Below are positions 34,533-48,205 of a stretch of 64,000 bases of DNA, piece after piece. The position numbers and the translations under genes are program-made. The DNA lies in the NCBI RefSeq assembly GCF_014356525.2, contig NC_052506.1:21603916-21667915 (forward strand). Reading direction: 5' to 3'. How positions within the stretch are numbered: the stretch's first letter is position 1; each line of letters opens with the position of its first letter. The DNA comes from Nilaparvata lugens. Its lineage: Eukaryota > Arthropoda > Insecta > Hemiptera > Delphacidae. The notes under the pieces are model-generated. The model was not told the origin of the DNA. It saw only the letters and a program-made list of their open reading frames with translations, and ran no database searches.

Positions 34533-34676
34533 TCACTGACTGCTCGGCTTCTCCTCTTCTTTCTCGTCCTCCGGTTTACGAACCTTGTGACCGCGGAACG
34601 ACGCTTGAATTTTTGTGGCTGCTTTATGCAGTTCTGGGTCGGTCAAATCAATGTCCAGCTCTTCGGCTTCTTGTTG
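34533..34676 (-). CDS. igl: IQ-motif protein (igloo-like), terminal exon with IQ motif 3
   Basis: The - strand acceptor is TATGTTGCAG (34677 upward). The exon begins in phase 0, matching the end of 36971-37092, and ends with TGA at 34533-34535. It encodes QQEAEELDIDLTDPELHK, then the calmodulin-binding motif AATKIQASFRGHKVRK, then a short acidic/lysine tail PEDEKEEEKPSSQ. The IQxxxRGxxxR core is intact. IQ motifs of this neurogranin/neuromodulin kind bind calmodulin at low calcium. The DPELHKAATKIQ opening parallels [12 protein letters not shown] in the 63469 exon, showing that the protein grew by repeat duplication. The insect family is called igloo; the symbol is given on motif layout, not on a search. 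Confidence 0.85.
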   Translation of the reverse strand, partial: QQEAEELDIDLTDPELHKAATKIQASFRGHKVRKPEDEKEEEKPSSQ

Positions 34677-34736
34677 CTGCAACATAGATTAATGCGATTG
34701 TCACTTCATCTACTTCTACTAATTAGAGCCTCAGGG

Positions 34737-34889
34737 TCTCTTCACACTTAGCTACGTTACGCTGAAATACGTCCCATCTCCCAATGTCAAATCCAAGCTA
34801 CGAATGTGAACGGAACAGATTCGTAGCTTGGATTCAACATTGGGAGATAGGACGTATTCTCAGCGGAACGTAGCTGAGTGTAAAGAGAT
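34737..34889. mobile_element. Hairpin MITE in the intron next to the last igl-like exon
   Basis: Two arms of about 68 bp (CTTAGCTACGTTACGCTGA... and the complementary TCAGCGGAACGTAGCTGAG) flank a short loop at about 34805-34815. It lies about 60 bp upstream, on the transcribed strand, of the acceptor at 34677. Confidence 0.8.
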
Positions 34890-35527
34890 GTTTATCTTCA
34901 TCTAGCCTACTTCATCACTTTTCTATAATAAATAGTACTTACGTTTTAGAGAACATTTCACATTGCGGTTTTCACCTCACCTACTATTATCTACTATTAT
35001 CAGAGAACATTTCACAATGAACCAGGATATTTCCTCCGCACAACGATTTTGAAGCCATTCACTGTACTTCAATCGAAGAAAGTTTTCCAAAAATAATGCT
35101 AACACAAGCACAAGACATGTGCTTGGGCAGGGCATAATGGGTGGAATGATAATGAATGAAATCTTGACTTCGCAAATTTGTATTTCTTTTGGCAATAGTT
35201 TTATTTGATTTTAAATTATGGAGTTTGGTTCATAAGATCTTTTTTTCAAATCGTAAGTGATAGTAAAATTCGAGAACAGATTCTGATAAACTGAGAAAAT
35301 CACAATTGACTCAAATAATAATCATTTTTCTCATAATTAGTCTATATATAATTCAGGGTTTATCAATTTTTTACTGATTTGGTCATTTGAAAGCTTTATA
35401 TATATAGAATATTTTTCAAATTTCTATAGGCCTACATTACGTTTGAGTATCAAAATGTATTGAGTTGCTGACACAAGTGTTTCAAAACACTTGGGCTACA
35501 GCTAACAGGTAGCTAAGTGACATGATG

Positions 35528-35665
35528 TGACTTGAGTTTGCTAGACGAGTGAATATCCTACGATCATATTATAATGTTCACACGTGCTAGCTTCGTCTCA
35601 ATGTGAGATAGGCCTACTCACATAGGAGAATATCATAGGATATTCACTCGTCTAGCAAACTCACC
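35528..35665. repeat. Imperfect palindrome
   Basis: GAGTTTGCTAGACGAGTGAA and the complementary TTCACTCGTCTAGCAAACTC are about 100 bp apart. This is a probable MITE with degraded outer ends. Confidence 0.7.
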
Positions 35666-35780
35666 TTACGTCATGTCTCAATATGCGACTAGCCTAATTC
35701 TCTGCTGGCTACTCACCCAAGAAGCCAAGAATTTATCACTTATCTCACATCCACCAATTGGTCTTTTTTTAGATTCAATT

Positions 35781-36495
35781 GAACTAGCGTTAGCGAGCTC
35801 TCACTTTTGATTCACTGGAGGCCAAAGTCGTTGTCCTTCTGTTTGTATGTTCTAAAGTAACTTTAGAAAGATATTTTCGATCTGCTTCAAATTTTGAACA
35901 CGTATTCTTCGAACCTTTCTACAGGCCAAGTTCGTTGGACAATAAAATTGACTCACTCCTTCGTCCTTTTTCAGGATATAAAAATAACATTGAAAGTGCA
36001 TGAGGAAATAGTTGGTTGTGATTTATTATTTAGTCAGCTAATGAATTCATTGTATGCAATTAGTACAGTTTTTCCATTCATTCATAACATCACAGACAGG
36101 CGCATAATTTCAGCAGGTTGATTACAACATAATTACAACAATTAATTTATCAACAAACTGATACGGGTTGAGATATCAATGAGCGGTTTTCGTCATTTAT
36201 TTTCTGTTGGAACTCTGTATCGAAATCATGTATCACATCATCACCTTCTCATTGAAAAAAATGAATTCGGATTTATATGAGGGTCAAAGATGTTGAAGCG
36301 ACAGATCAATATTTGAAGAGTAATTTTCCATTTCAAATAGAAACCCAATGAAACCTACATTCAAATTATTCTTGTAAGAGAAATATTTACTTTTTTCATA
36401 ATTTCCATCATCTCTGTATAATTAAAAGTTGTGGGTTTCAAAGATTACAATACAACAGTTCATGAGCGAGTTCTCCAAATCAGGATGTCACTAGT
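35781..36495. repeat. Repeat family D, copy 2
   Basis: Starts GAACTAGCGTTAGCGAG and ends near CAGGATGTCACTAGTTT. The middle shares GGATATAA...CATTGAAAGTGCAT and ATTACAATACAACAGTTCAT with 42148-43076. Confidence 0.75.
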
Positions 36496-36970
36496 TTATT
36501 CTTTCTTCAAATTCATTCCATCGTAGTTTTGTTTTCTATTTCACAGTCTGAAATGAATGTGATCATTGAATGACTGCCCATAAAAATCTGTATGATTGGT
36601 AGCAATTTTTATTTCTCTCCTGCTCTAAGTAGATCATCAAAGGTTGATCATCACAGCATCTTATTTGAATCCACATTTGTTACATTTGCTAACTCGAGTG
36701 GGCTGCTACTCCAAATTACTATCATAGACCATAGAGGAGATTTAATAAAGATGGTTTATTCTATGGTATTTCTTTGAAGATGCGTGAGAGCTGTTTTGAT
36801 AGATATAAAAAATTGATACCCCTGCAGAACATTATCTTCGCATGCCTGGCACCCGAATAAATTTATGAAATCCGCTTCTATTCTAATTACACTGATTCAC
36901 CGAATAATGTCTGAGATCCGCTTCTCCTGGAATTATATTGATTGATTATTATCATAACATTACTACTTAC

Positions 36971-37092
36971 CACTTTAGGGTCTAGTTTCTCCATCTCCTT
37001 GGAGAGTTCTTCGTCCTCTGGCTTGTTCATTTGTCTGCGTGCTTGGTGACCTCGGAAAGATGCTTGGATTTTTGTAGCTGCGTGACACAACT
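36971..37092 (-). CDS. igl: IQ-motif protein (igloo-like), exon with IQ motif 2
   Basis: The - strand acceptor is TATGTTGCAG (from 37093) and the donor is GTAAGT (36965-36970). The first AG completes the codon opened by G at 63469, giving Glu, and the exon ends on a codon boundary. It encodes LCHAATKIQASFRGHQARRQ, then MNKPEDEELSKEMEKLDPKV. The complete IQ motif (KIQASFRGHQARR) is followed by an acidic, helix-forming stretch. It lies 26 kb from the exon before it and 2.3 kb from the exon after it, on the transcribed strand. The fit of both junction phases and the same motif in all three exons make this a firm exon. Confidence 0.9.
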
Positions 37093-37870
37093 CTGCAACA
37101 TAATCAAATGTGCTATTCAGTCAACCAGTCTTGCCTTTACTTCCGCTAAACAATTGTTTCTGGCCATGAGTGAGTGTGTGTGAAACATTTAATGATGACA
37201 AGACAGATTAAAAGATTGAATTACTACAATCAATGTAATGTAACATAATAACTTAATTTCCATTTATATACAACATAAAATCAGCCAAATTAACACTTCT
37301 TTGACCACAAAATCACATATCGAGAATGTACATTCACAATGTACGGTACATTACAATCAATGCCTTGTAACGTAATTACTTTATTGTCGTTAATAATATC
37401 ATTAATATAAACATAAAATTAACCAAATTTACACTTCTTAGACCATAAAATAACATAACAAAAATAATTTATGTTTGGATCTAGAGTTCGAAACAAAATA
37501 GATTGAACCAGTAGGAAGAGTCGTCGCCAAAATTGGATGGACAATAAATTGTATTGAATCTTTCATTTCAGTGAATTGCCATAGTGACATTTTTCATCAG
37601 ATCAAGAAAGTTGTATTTTTTATCTGTTGAATGAAATCCACCTGAGGTCCCTGTTGCATGATAAAATATAAAATACAATCTAATAATACAAAGAACCAAT
37701 TATCTGTACCAATAGTTGGCTGGTTATTAGAATAGGAGAGTATTAAACTATCAGCTTGTATTCTATCACTCAACAGCGCCCTGATCTTTACAATTTACTT
37801 GTAAATTCTCTCTTCGAGATGTCAAGTACAGTATGATTTCGTTTCTTCAAAAAATCAAGTTAGTACAGTA

Positions 37871-38538
37871 TCCTATTATATTAAGCGAGCAATTTCTGTA
37901 TATGGTTTTCTGGTTATATGGTTATCTGGCTATGTGTATGTCCAACGGATCTCGAAAACGGCTCTAACGATTTTCACGTAATTTGGAACATAGTAGGTTT
38001 ATGATATAAAAATTCGATTGCACTAGGTCCCATCCCTGGGAAAACTCGCTGAAGGACATGTCCTTCAAAGGATAATAATTATTCGTCCTTGGAAAAACAG
38101 ATGATAATTTCGTCGTCTGTTGATGATTGAAGTGAGTGAGCGAGTGCATAATGTGTGGGACTGAAATAAAATTATGACTCAGCTGTAGAACTTTTGTAAT
38201 CATTCAATCAGGTAGGCCTAATTAGTGCCGGTTGCACAAAAGCCGGTTAAATTTTACTACTGATTAATTCCAGTAAAACCAATCAGAAAAGCGATATTTT
38301 TGAAATGGTCTTCTCTGATTTGGTTCACGTGAAATTAATCAGGACTAAAATTTAATGGGTTTTTGTGCAACCGGGCCTTTGAGAGAGAAATTTTTGCATT
38401 CCTCTGGGAATTGATCTCAATTCACTGTGATTAGATAGAGCATTTCTGTATTAACTATAAATTATATACTATAATTTCTTCTTTAGTAATAATGTTTTCA
38501 TGCTTTTTTACTCCGAGCGAAGCTCGGTCCCCCGATAT
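37871..38538 (+). mobile_element. Helitron-like element family C, copy 2
   Basis: It begins TCCTATTATATTAAGCGAGC directly after an A and ends CCGAGCGAAGCTCGG plus TCCCCCGATAT. It is about as long as copy 1 and carries MITE K at the same internal place. Confidence 0.65.
38226..38377. mobile_element. MITE family K, copy 2, inside element C
   Basis: TGCCGGTTGCACAAAAGCCG and the inverted TTTTTGTGCAACCGGGC ends enclose about 150 bp. Confidence 0.75.
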
Positions 38539-41019
38539 AAATAAATGATACACACTGAAAATAGTTTTTCTTGCATTGCAATATGCTTGGGACTTTCATA
38601 CTTTGAAGAGATTTCATTTCCGGGAATATTGTGCTGGTTGTATCCACCATTCATTTCCGTTTGTCAACGCCGCGACTTGTTCAGCCTCCTTTGTTTCCAT
38701 TCTCTGCTGCTGCCATTCTGTAGCCTGCTGCCTCTTTTCGCTACTGTCATTGATTTTTCAGAGGTCTCCACAGACGGAAAAGTGCACTTTTAGAACGGAA
38801 GTTCGTCGTTGTTTGTGAAAGTCAAATCGATCTGTGATTGTATGATGTTAACATTGAAGCTTTAAGCATGACATTTCTATAATACTTTCGATTTGGACAA
38901 ATATTTGATTATTTATGAACTAATTTCTATGGGGAAATTGGGTTTTTTTCAGAGAGTAGAATCATAGAGAAACGATAGCACAAGAAGATATCGTAAGGTA
39001 TGAGTTGTTTAAGTTCCGAATTCCAAGCCGATTTTTTGTTAACTCAAGTCGACTACTGCCTATTATTACTGTTTTGTTGGGGTGAGAGTATAACAACGGA
39101 ACAGCATTGAACTCTATCAGCGTCACATAGCTTCACCAAAAACAACTACTAGGACTAACGGCTTGGGTGAAAGTTGGAACATGAACGCGCCCAATACCTT
39201 GGAATATCTTCTTGTGCTATCTAATCTCTATGGAACAATAGAACTCAATTAATTTGTAGGTATTATTTGTAATCATCCGACAATATAGAGTATAACATTA
39301 ATGTGAAGTTTAATTGACACTGGAACTGGAATTCTCATATACAGACCAATAAGTTGGTAGACGTAGCTTACAGACGTAGACTAATTTAATTCGTTGCTGT
39401 TATAGCCAGATAAAAAATCATGCCATTCATAGCACGGAAATAGAAGAATTCGAAATCCAAGAAATGAAGATGGTAGCCTATAGTATCCGGGAAAATATGA
39501 GTCGAGAAGAACACAGGTAAGAAGAGCTGCTCGATATCTGGCTTCTATTCAAACTGGAGTATATAATAAACCTACGGTACTCCGTACACTGTTAATATAC
39601 ATTTCGTTGTCCATTTTTCAGAAGGTGAATCGAAAAGGGCTGGACTTGGCTCGCCAACTCTCACATCATTCATAATATGAACATAATATCTGAGATTCAC
39701 AAAGTCCATTGGAAACCCCGTATTTTGTCCAATAAAGCCACTGCTAGGATATTCATATTTGTTGGCTGTATTTTGATATTACATGGTCGAATTCATTTAT
39801 AGAGATGATTCTACTCAATATTGATGACGAATAAAAGGAATGAGCCTAAGGGCCCGTTCTATAAACATTATTAGGAGTTAAGGTGAACAGAAATACGTTG
39901 CTACAAGAAGCATAAAGTGTGTACTATGCAATCAAAATTATTGTGTTTACTGAACTTCATAGGCGAATGCGAATTTTTAACCAGTGAGGGAAGCTAATGT
40001 CGCAAAAATGGATCATATAGGAAGTCAGAAAAGCTGTGGACCTCATAATAACTATGACAGTGTGTCAGTGCTCTTTAACTAGATTTCGCACGCATGCTTA
40101 AGTGAGACGTCCTCCGGTAACTTCCTGTCTCTGCAGACCGGAAGTAATCGAAATAATTTAATTTGTAAATTGGGTTAGTGCGAGAACAGTGCCTGTAGAA
40201 GATCAGCATTCGCAGCAGGAGGCATTCCCACTTGTGGGACGAGCCTAGATGAGGGTTTGTGGTGTCCATTACTCTGGCTCAAATGAACCCTTCCGGCAAT
40301 GTTGCCGAGTCAGCAACCTTTTCTTCCTCTCTTCTCTTTATTCCGAATCCATCCTTTCTAGTATCGAATTACACGATTCACGTATTCATTAGTTTCTAGA
40401 AGCTCGACTAAACATTTAACTCCAGTGAGTATAGAATGTAAATAATTACTGCTAAACTCCAATATATTAAAGTGGTGTATCGTGATAAAATAACTTTCTC
40501 ATTCATCTAAAATTCCTTTATATAGCATACGTAAGCGGTGAAGACAGATTCATGTAATTTTTGTTAGTTTCGGAACTTTCTACTTCCCTGATGATGTGTG
40601 AGCACACGAAAGCATGCTCCTGTAAATTGATAATTTTTATTGAAATAAAGTGGAATATTGACAAAATCTAAAGTCTCTTGAATTATGGAAAAGTTCCACA
40701 TCAATATTCACTATACAAACTTTATAATGTAATTCCACTTCCAACTCTACAAGTGAACTTCCATCTTTTTAGCATTCCAGCTTCCAGCATTTAACTTTCC
40801 ATTTGCACAAATTCCCATCTATAATATAATTTATGATTTATTCTTTATGTTGACCGTTTAAAATGTAGTTTAGGTTCACATAAATTCAGTGAATTAGCGA
40901 ATTAAGCTTGAGACCAAAGTTCTCAAAAAGCTGTAAATAATATAGTAATATTATGGTTTTCCACCCCAATCATTCATTTTCCGTCATATTTTAGTGAAAA
41001 AAAAAATTCTTGCTATCGT
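38539..41019. other. Intronic sequence, no gene seen
   Basis: No coherent exon. Around 40590-40710 a GATGATGTGTGAGCACACGA stretch and TTATGGAAAAGTTCCAC resemble the 3' tail of a LINE. The rest is unassigned. Confidence 0.35.
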
Positions 41020-41165
41020 TTGCTGTTTAGGACATGATAGTACATATCATGTACTATCTATATTTAGAAAATTTTCTATATTATAGAAAAGCTTTTCTAT
41101 AATATACATAATATAGTTTATTTAGAAGCTTTTCTATATTATAGAAAATATAGCTATAGATACTG
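41020..41165. repeat. AT-rich compound palindrome
   Basis: ATGATAGTACATATCATGTACTAT-type and CTATATTATAGAAAAGC / GCTTTTCTATAATAT-type inverted repeats overlap. It can fold into several alternative cruciforms. Confidence 0.7.
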
Positions 41166-41932
41166 TATACTAACCTTGATAGAAACCCACGTCGCGTCTC
41201 AGGAATTTCAGACAAAAATTAGTTGATGGTACGAAAATAACATTCGAGCAAGATCGAAAAAAGCAGATTGAATGAGTTACCAGTGGCAAGGATAGAAACT
41301 TCTAATCGGGATAGAAACTTTCTCTCCAATATTGCTGGTCGCAACTTATTTTGTTGGACTGGAGATGAGGGTTTCGAATGGTGGAAGACGCAGATGGGGT
41401 TTTGATAGCAAGGGAAGAGCTAAGTCTAAGAGCGAAGTAGCGGTGTTGAGTTGCGGCCAGTTGGGTTTTCATTAATTCTGCTCTCTTCAAGGTATTGCTT
41501 TTATTGAGTCTTGAACGGTGGCCGCGGGGGACGGAAAGACCCTCAAGGCATTACGGAAAAGCAGTTATGGAAGTAGAAGGCCAATAAAGCCGTCGTTTTC
41601 CAGCCATCCGTGCCCGTTAGTACTACCATTAAGTCCTTTCTTGTGCCCAGATCATTCAATAATTTACTCGAGCTTGTTTTACACCTTTGAAAAAGCGAGG
41701 TCGCACCGGTATGTTACAGGTGAAAGGTTCCAAACAAAGGAAAAACAGTCTAATAAACCCTATTCGATAATGATACACGATAAGAGCATATGATACATGT
41801 TCTTGAGATATGATACATCTTCATATTTATTTGGACGAAGCGGTGTTCAATTCTTGATAGTAGCTGCTTATCTCTACTTAAAAGAAACCAGGAATATAGA
41901 CAGAGAAATATTGTCCAGCTGATGACATTGGC

Positions 41933-42082
41933 TCGGCTGCACAAAAGCCTATCAAGTTTTAATCATGATAAAATCCCACGGCAACCAATCATATGGGTTT
42001 TTTTTCGAAAAGAATGCTTCTGTGATTGGTTTTTGTGAAATTTAATCACGATTGAAATGCAACAAGCTTTTGTGCAACCGAC
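41933..42082. mobile_element. MITE family K, solitary copy
   Basis: GGCTGCACAAAAGCC and AGCTTTTGTGCAACCGAC are inverted ends. The interior is diverged from the copies in element C. Confidence 0.6.
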
Positions 42083-42147
42083 ACTTGGTTGACAACAAAT
42101 TCTAGAAACAAAAGACAGAACATTATTTGACTCTTTTATTGATTATT

Positions 42148-43076
42148 GAACGAGCGTTAGCGAGTTCTCACTTTAACTTAAGGCCAAACTTGTTGTCCGT
42201 CTGTGTATATGTTCGACGATAACTTTTGAAAGATTTGATCAATCAGCTTCAAAATTTGAATGCATATTCTTCGACCCCTTTCTTAGATCAAGCTCGTTGG
42301 ACATGGACAACAAAATTTATCGACTCCTTCGTCCTTTTTCAGGATATAACAAATATCATTGAAAGTGCATAAGAAAAAAAAATGTTGAGATTAATCATTT
42401 AGTCAGCTGGAGTATTCATTGCATGCAATTACTACATTTTTTTCATTCATTCATAACATCAGCTGAAAATATTTGGGAGCTGTCACACAGGTAGTTCTTT
42501 ATGTCCTGACACATGATTTCAGCTGGTTAATATACAACATAATTTACAACTTTTACATCAACAAACTAAAACGGTTTGAGTTATCAATGTGCGGTTTTCG
42601 CCATATTTTTTCTTGGAACTATGAATCGATATCATGTTCCACATAACCACCATCACATTTTAAAAAATCCGTGTAATCAAATGTACACGTTAAACTGATG
42701 GTCCCGGCTGAAGTATAACAGTCGTAAGGCCCATTGACGGCTTAAATGCCGAGGTGGCTTATCCAACCGAGGTGAAACTTCCGTCAGGAAATCCTACCAA
42801 TAGAAATCATAAGAATATTATTATTATATTTAAGAAAATGAATTTGGATTCATATGAGGGACAAAAATGTTTAAGCGGCAGAGTAGCCTAATTTTTGAAG
42901 AGTAATTATTCATTTCAAATAGGATCCCCAATGAAACCCACTCTAAAACATTCTTGTAAAAGAAGTATTTAGCTGTTTCCATGATTTTCACCAATTCTAA
43001 TTGAAAATATTGCGGGTTTCAAAGATTACAATACAACAGTTCATGAGCGAGTTCGCCAACCCAGGGGGTCACTAGT
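42148..43076. repeat. Repeat family D, copy 3
   Basis: Full-length copy, GAACGAGCGTTAGCGAGTTC to CCAGGGGGTCACTAGTT, interrupted by the family J fragment at 42688-42802. Confidence 0.75.
42688..42802 (+). repeat. Repeat family J fragment inserted in D
   Basis: GGTCCCGGCTGAAGTA, AGGCCCATTGAC and CCGAGGTGGCTTATCC. Partial reverse match at 56600-56690. Possibly a LINE 3' end. Confidence 0.5.
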
Positions 43077-46000
43077 TGTTGCCTCACAAGCCCTCGGGAG
43101 CCTTCTATCTTATGAAATAGCCATATTGAATAAAAAAGATACTGAGAACATCGATAATATGTTGAAGACCAGCGTCAAAATGATACTATAGTGTTTGGAG
43201 GGTGAGATTGAACTTAATAGTTGAAGCGAAATCCATCACTGGTAACCGTAGAATATGGATGGAGAAAACAACTGAGCGAAAAATGTGATATTACAAGAAA
43301 AGAGTTTTTCATTCAAATGGCATTGAAAAATGGCCTGCCACATCGACTTGCAGATTTAAGCAATATGGTTGTCTTTCCCAACCATAATAATGCTAATAAA
43401 TGTTACATAAAAAGAAACACTTTGGATATGAAAAATAGTGCTGCTGTCACTCTGAGGCCAATCCGTTCTCTTTCAGAAGTGCTGTTGTACAGTTCGATCT
43501 TGCTGCCTGTCAATCTCAGTGAGCAGGCTGACTAGGAATGCTTTTATTTCTCTGGGGCTCGATCTGTCGATATTTTCAAATCCAGCTTGAGAACCGGGAC
43601 GTTATTCACAAATCCATACCCTTTTTCTCTTAATGCTCACTTCATCTGTCGTATCTAGTTTTAAAAATAAAAACACAATAATAACTTAACACCATTTTGA
43701 TGTTTTAAAAACTTGATTGTTCATTTACATTGTAAAGTGGTAAATTTTTGCCATCCATGTTGGGCGACATTATGTAATGGGGTGAATTGCCAATCATTCG
43801 TATGTGGTGCGGTATATTTGATATATACTGGAGCAATTGCTAAAATCCCTATTTTGCAAATAAATTTGCAAAAAAGTTAAGGCTGTCCGGCTCGCAAATA
43901 TGCTGGGTTCAGACCGCAGCTCTAGCTCAGTAGTAGATGCATGAATATTCCAAATATATTTAATCACCACAGGGTTCAATGACTGGTGATGAATAATTCT
44001 TACCGCTGCTTCCATGAAGTTGTAGAGGAACACCAATAAGGAAGTCAAAAAGATAGCCGGTGACTGATTATCAGTAACCATATATTCAATCGAGAATAAT
44101 GAGAATCAACTATGGGTTTTCTAATTGACTCTTAAAACACTTGTCATGAATACAGGTATGCACCAGTTTTCCCTTTTGAAATTCCTTGAAACTTGCAGCG
44201 CCAGTTCTTGAAGCTCTCTGGATCCTTATATGATTACTGTAGACTTATTAATATAATTATCAGTAAGATTTTTCTGGCTGAATAGTGCGACTATCATCGA
44301 AGGATGACAAGTAATAAATGCTCGGAATAAGATCAATATTAATTGATTCACTGATTTGACATGCTTCAGAAGATTTTTGCTTGGTACCAAAACAGATCAA
44401 ACTGTATATCACGAGATGAATTAGGAAATAATAAAAAACTCTAAGATTTTGTATGCTGACATAAAACACAAAATATATTCCCATAAAATAATATATATAA
44501 AATATTCTTGATAAATATAAATTTCTTTGGATAAATAAATTTTCCAATATTTGAATAATTATCACAAGACTTATCAGCATTCACAATATTGTGAGCTGTA
44601 AAAAAATATATACGTATATTTAATACTGATATGTGGACTTCAGGTCGATTCAGAATTAGACAAATTGAAACTTGTTCAGTATATAGATTTACTAGAACAT
44701 ACTTTGATCAATGAATAATAATTAATAGAAGTAATTATTTATAATCTCAGGGTTTTTGAGTTCGTGCCTTGCATGGAAATAAGCTTCCTACATAAATCAA
44801 ATGAATTCATAACAAGTTCTTATAAACTATATGATAGTATTCAACATGTTGCAAATTTCTTAAACTTGAATAAATTTATATAGCGCTTTTATTAATTCCC
44901 CAATTCACTGAGAAAGGCCTGCTTATGAGATCATTAGAACTAATACACTCACAGTAATGATGTTCTTGTAGTTCTTGTAGGACAATTAACTATCTCCAAT
45001 AATTAATTAGGCAGGTCCTTTTCGTCTCCGCTGGGCTCGGGTATGGTCCAGATTTTTTATAAATTTCTATCAGTATTAAAAATATATTTACGGGAATAAG
45101 TTACAGTTAAGAACTCTTCAGCAACACTGAGTTCACAAATAATCAAACATTAATTACATATACTTGACATTTAAAAAGGGATTGGCTTGATGCTTTTTAA
45201 AAATTAATAGGAATAAAGAACCCTAATCTCCATGTGCTCCTCACAGATCGAGATCACAAGCCAGAGAGAATGATTTTCAGAAAAATTTCATCTCTTCCTT
45301 AAACGATTTATAAGCTTCCTTCTGATTGGCTTTCTACTCTTAGTAAGACGTGATGTAATTGGTTCCTTAAGATTCAGGGTTTTCCTAACTTAGTTATACA
45401 AAGATAAATAAAAATTTCTAAATAAATAAGTTGAGTAATAGTCTGAGAGTATTCTTATAAATAAATCTCGATATATGATGCTATAATACAATATACATTT
45501 AATTTTTATGTGAGCTTTGTGTACTCTTGGTTTTCATACTTTTTTAGATTCCAATAAATACTCGTGTAACAGTAATAGTAGTCCTTATCTATTTACATAA
45601 ACCTTCCCTAGTATTATAATATAATATATATTTTATGAGTAAAAATTATAATTCAATTCGTAATAGTTGATTGAGCAATCAGCTGGTTTGTTAGGTATTG
45701 ATTCAAAAAACTGTCGATTGATCCTAGATCGATTGATGTATTAAATCAAAATGAAGATTCTAACCTCAAAATGTACATGCAGTCTTTTATTTTTTATAAT
45801 CTGCCAATAATAAGCAAGCCGCTTTATAATTTTTATTTCTGCCAAAGAATTCTCATCATTGTTTAATTACAATAATTTTGCATGGTTCTCTTATCGCTTA
45901 ATAGATAACATGATTACTCTTTATCACAAATAACATTCGATTTTACTTGAGCGTTACCTTGACTAGGCTATCTATTCTTTTCATTTTACAATTCTATTAA

Positions 46001-48205
46001 AGCTCAATTATTTATTTCCAAAGTATTCCATGGTGCTACAACACCACGTCACAACATAAATAATTGACTGCATGTCGTGTTTTAAACAGCAAAATAGTGT
46101 GTTAATACATTGTAGTTCGGATGGATCAAAAAACCATTGTCAATAAATATTATTACTTCTTTCAAGGAAAAATAAATTTTGAACTCTGTGCTCAGGTTTT
46201 GAACTCCATGTGGCTCTACCTTTACATACTTTTCTGATTTAATGCTATTCAATTAATAATCAAAATGTTTATTTTGTAATTTCAATACTTTACATCCAGG
46301 TCCACATACTGTATCAAATTTTATCATTCTCTCAACTGATTTTCACCGCTCAAATAATAATCATTCTATTGATGGAAAAATGGGCAAAAATGGAAAAATG
46401 AGTGATGGAGCTGAGATAAAGGGGTCTGGTTCCACTGATTTAGTGCAGAGTACAGTTGCAGTATAAGTTACAGTTACTGTGAGTAGTATATCTTATTGTA
46501 ACATTCATGAGATGACTTCACTCATCCTTTATAAGTTTGAATTAATGTTGTTAACTTTGAATGAGTCAATTTGTTGAGAGCTAGTCAGCTAGAAAGCTCT
46601 TGTTATTAGTCGAGCTCCTGACACATCTGAGTTGGGGCCATTATTTGTAGTGGAGGTGTTTCAGTTCTCTTGGTAGGCATCAGCTACAGAGAGCTCTCAC
46701 AGTCTTAACGTCCCATTAAAACACCATTTCTGGTCAGTTATGACCATTTATGAGTGAAATAAACATATGAAATGAGAAAATCCTTTTTTTGACTTATCAA
46801 TAACTTCATCTGCTGTGTTTACAGTTCACACATCTTTTTCATTACATATAGCTTGATTGATGAGAAAGTTTGGCTTAAGGTATACAGTGAGGATGCACAT
46901 GGATCAACATTGAGCTATGCATTTTTGTAAAAAATATTATCATCAGTAAGATGTTAGGATTTCTGTGTAATGAAATCGTTTTGTTTTTCCCAAAGCGTAT
47001 TGTGATACCAGCGAAAAATGATATTGACATTCATAGAGAATAATCCACAAACAGAAGTGATAGTTGATCAATATTGGTCTGAATCTGAATTCGTTTTTGG
47101 AAATTATAGGTGTTCTTGGTAGCCGAATGGCGAATGCATCTTAAATTATCATATTACATCCTCGATTTCTATTATTAGCTTTTCCTAATTAATACAACCT
47201 GTAATTTTTTACTTTCTCAACTTGTGTTAAATATCTGAAAATTACGAGGAGAATAATGTTCTAGCAATCACAGAGTACAAACAAATTCTTGAGACGGATT
47301 AGTTCGATACAGAACTCACAAATAATAACAAATTTACAATTAAAAATATTCCTGAAGTTCAACTTATTCCTGCTCATAGAATAAGAAAAAATCATCCTCA
47401 GGATAACATGACAAATATAAGCGTAAGTAACTATGTTTCAAATGCATAACATTAATTGATAATTCCAATTGATAACTAAATAATGAATCATTTACCAAAC
47501 TATCTGATGAATAATTGAATACTGAGGAAGGCAGGTGAACAGTGAATTATTGCAGTTTGCAAGACTGTTTATAGTTGCAAATCTGTACAGTACCGTAGCT
47601 GTAAGCTGCAAGTCATCGTTGGATCCCCTCTTGGGAAGCTGGGAAACTGAGCCTGCTCAGCTCAACTCATATGAATAGAACACTAATCAACACGAACAAA
47701 AGCCCCAACACCCAACCCTGCCCCAACTCACACATTCAATACTCTGGCTTCAGAATTTACTAGGAATATTGCTTGACGAACAAGTCTGGTTCACTGCAAC
47801 ATATTGAGCTGTAATCAGTCAGTTGGGCCCTCCAGTTAACACTTCATTAACTTATCGGGGTATTATATTGGCTCATGGTGATTTACAGAAAACCTCAACT
47901 GCCAGTTTAGCAATAGAAACAAAACAAATGCCAAAACAAATGCCCTGTTCATCTACATATTACAGCCCATATGAGGAGCCTTCTTCACATTTAATATTAT
48001 AAATATTGTATTTTGTAAAAGAAGAAGAAAGAAATCAATTTCAGCTAAAAACATCGATTTTCGGACAATCAATTTTTCGCCGCCCTCTGTGGAGCTATTG
48101 GACCTTTCTCTTGTGTGCAGCTACTCATAATGTGTTTACCAAGCTATGTTCAATCTAATAGAATATTATTCATAAAGACATCAAAAAAATCGATGTGTGT
48201 GTAAC
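43077..48205. other. Long intronic stretch, no gene or known repeat seen
   Basis: ORFs at 43221-43535 (104 codons, starting at TTG) and 44260-44580 (hydrophobic, AT-rich, - strand) have no recognisable domain and no splice support with the flanking gene. Nothing else could be identified. Confidence 0.35.

Noticed and set aside
34476..34751. + strand ORF of 91 codons
   Set aside because: Shadow of the - strand IQ exon and its minisatellite.
43221..43535. 104-codon ORF as a gene
   Set aside because: It begins at TTG, has no recognisable domain or splice context, and its composition fits random AT-rich sequence.
44260..44580. 106-codon hydrophobic ORF, possible membrane protein
   Set aside because: Ile/Tyr/Phe/Leu richness follows directly from the AT content. 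No signal, homology or exon context was found.
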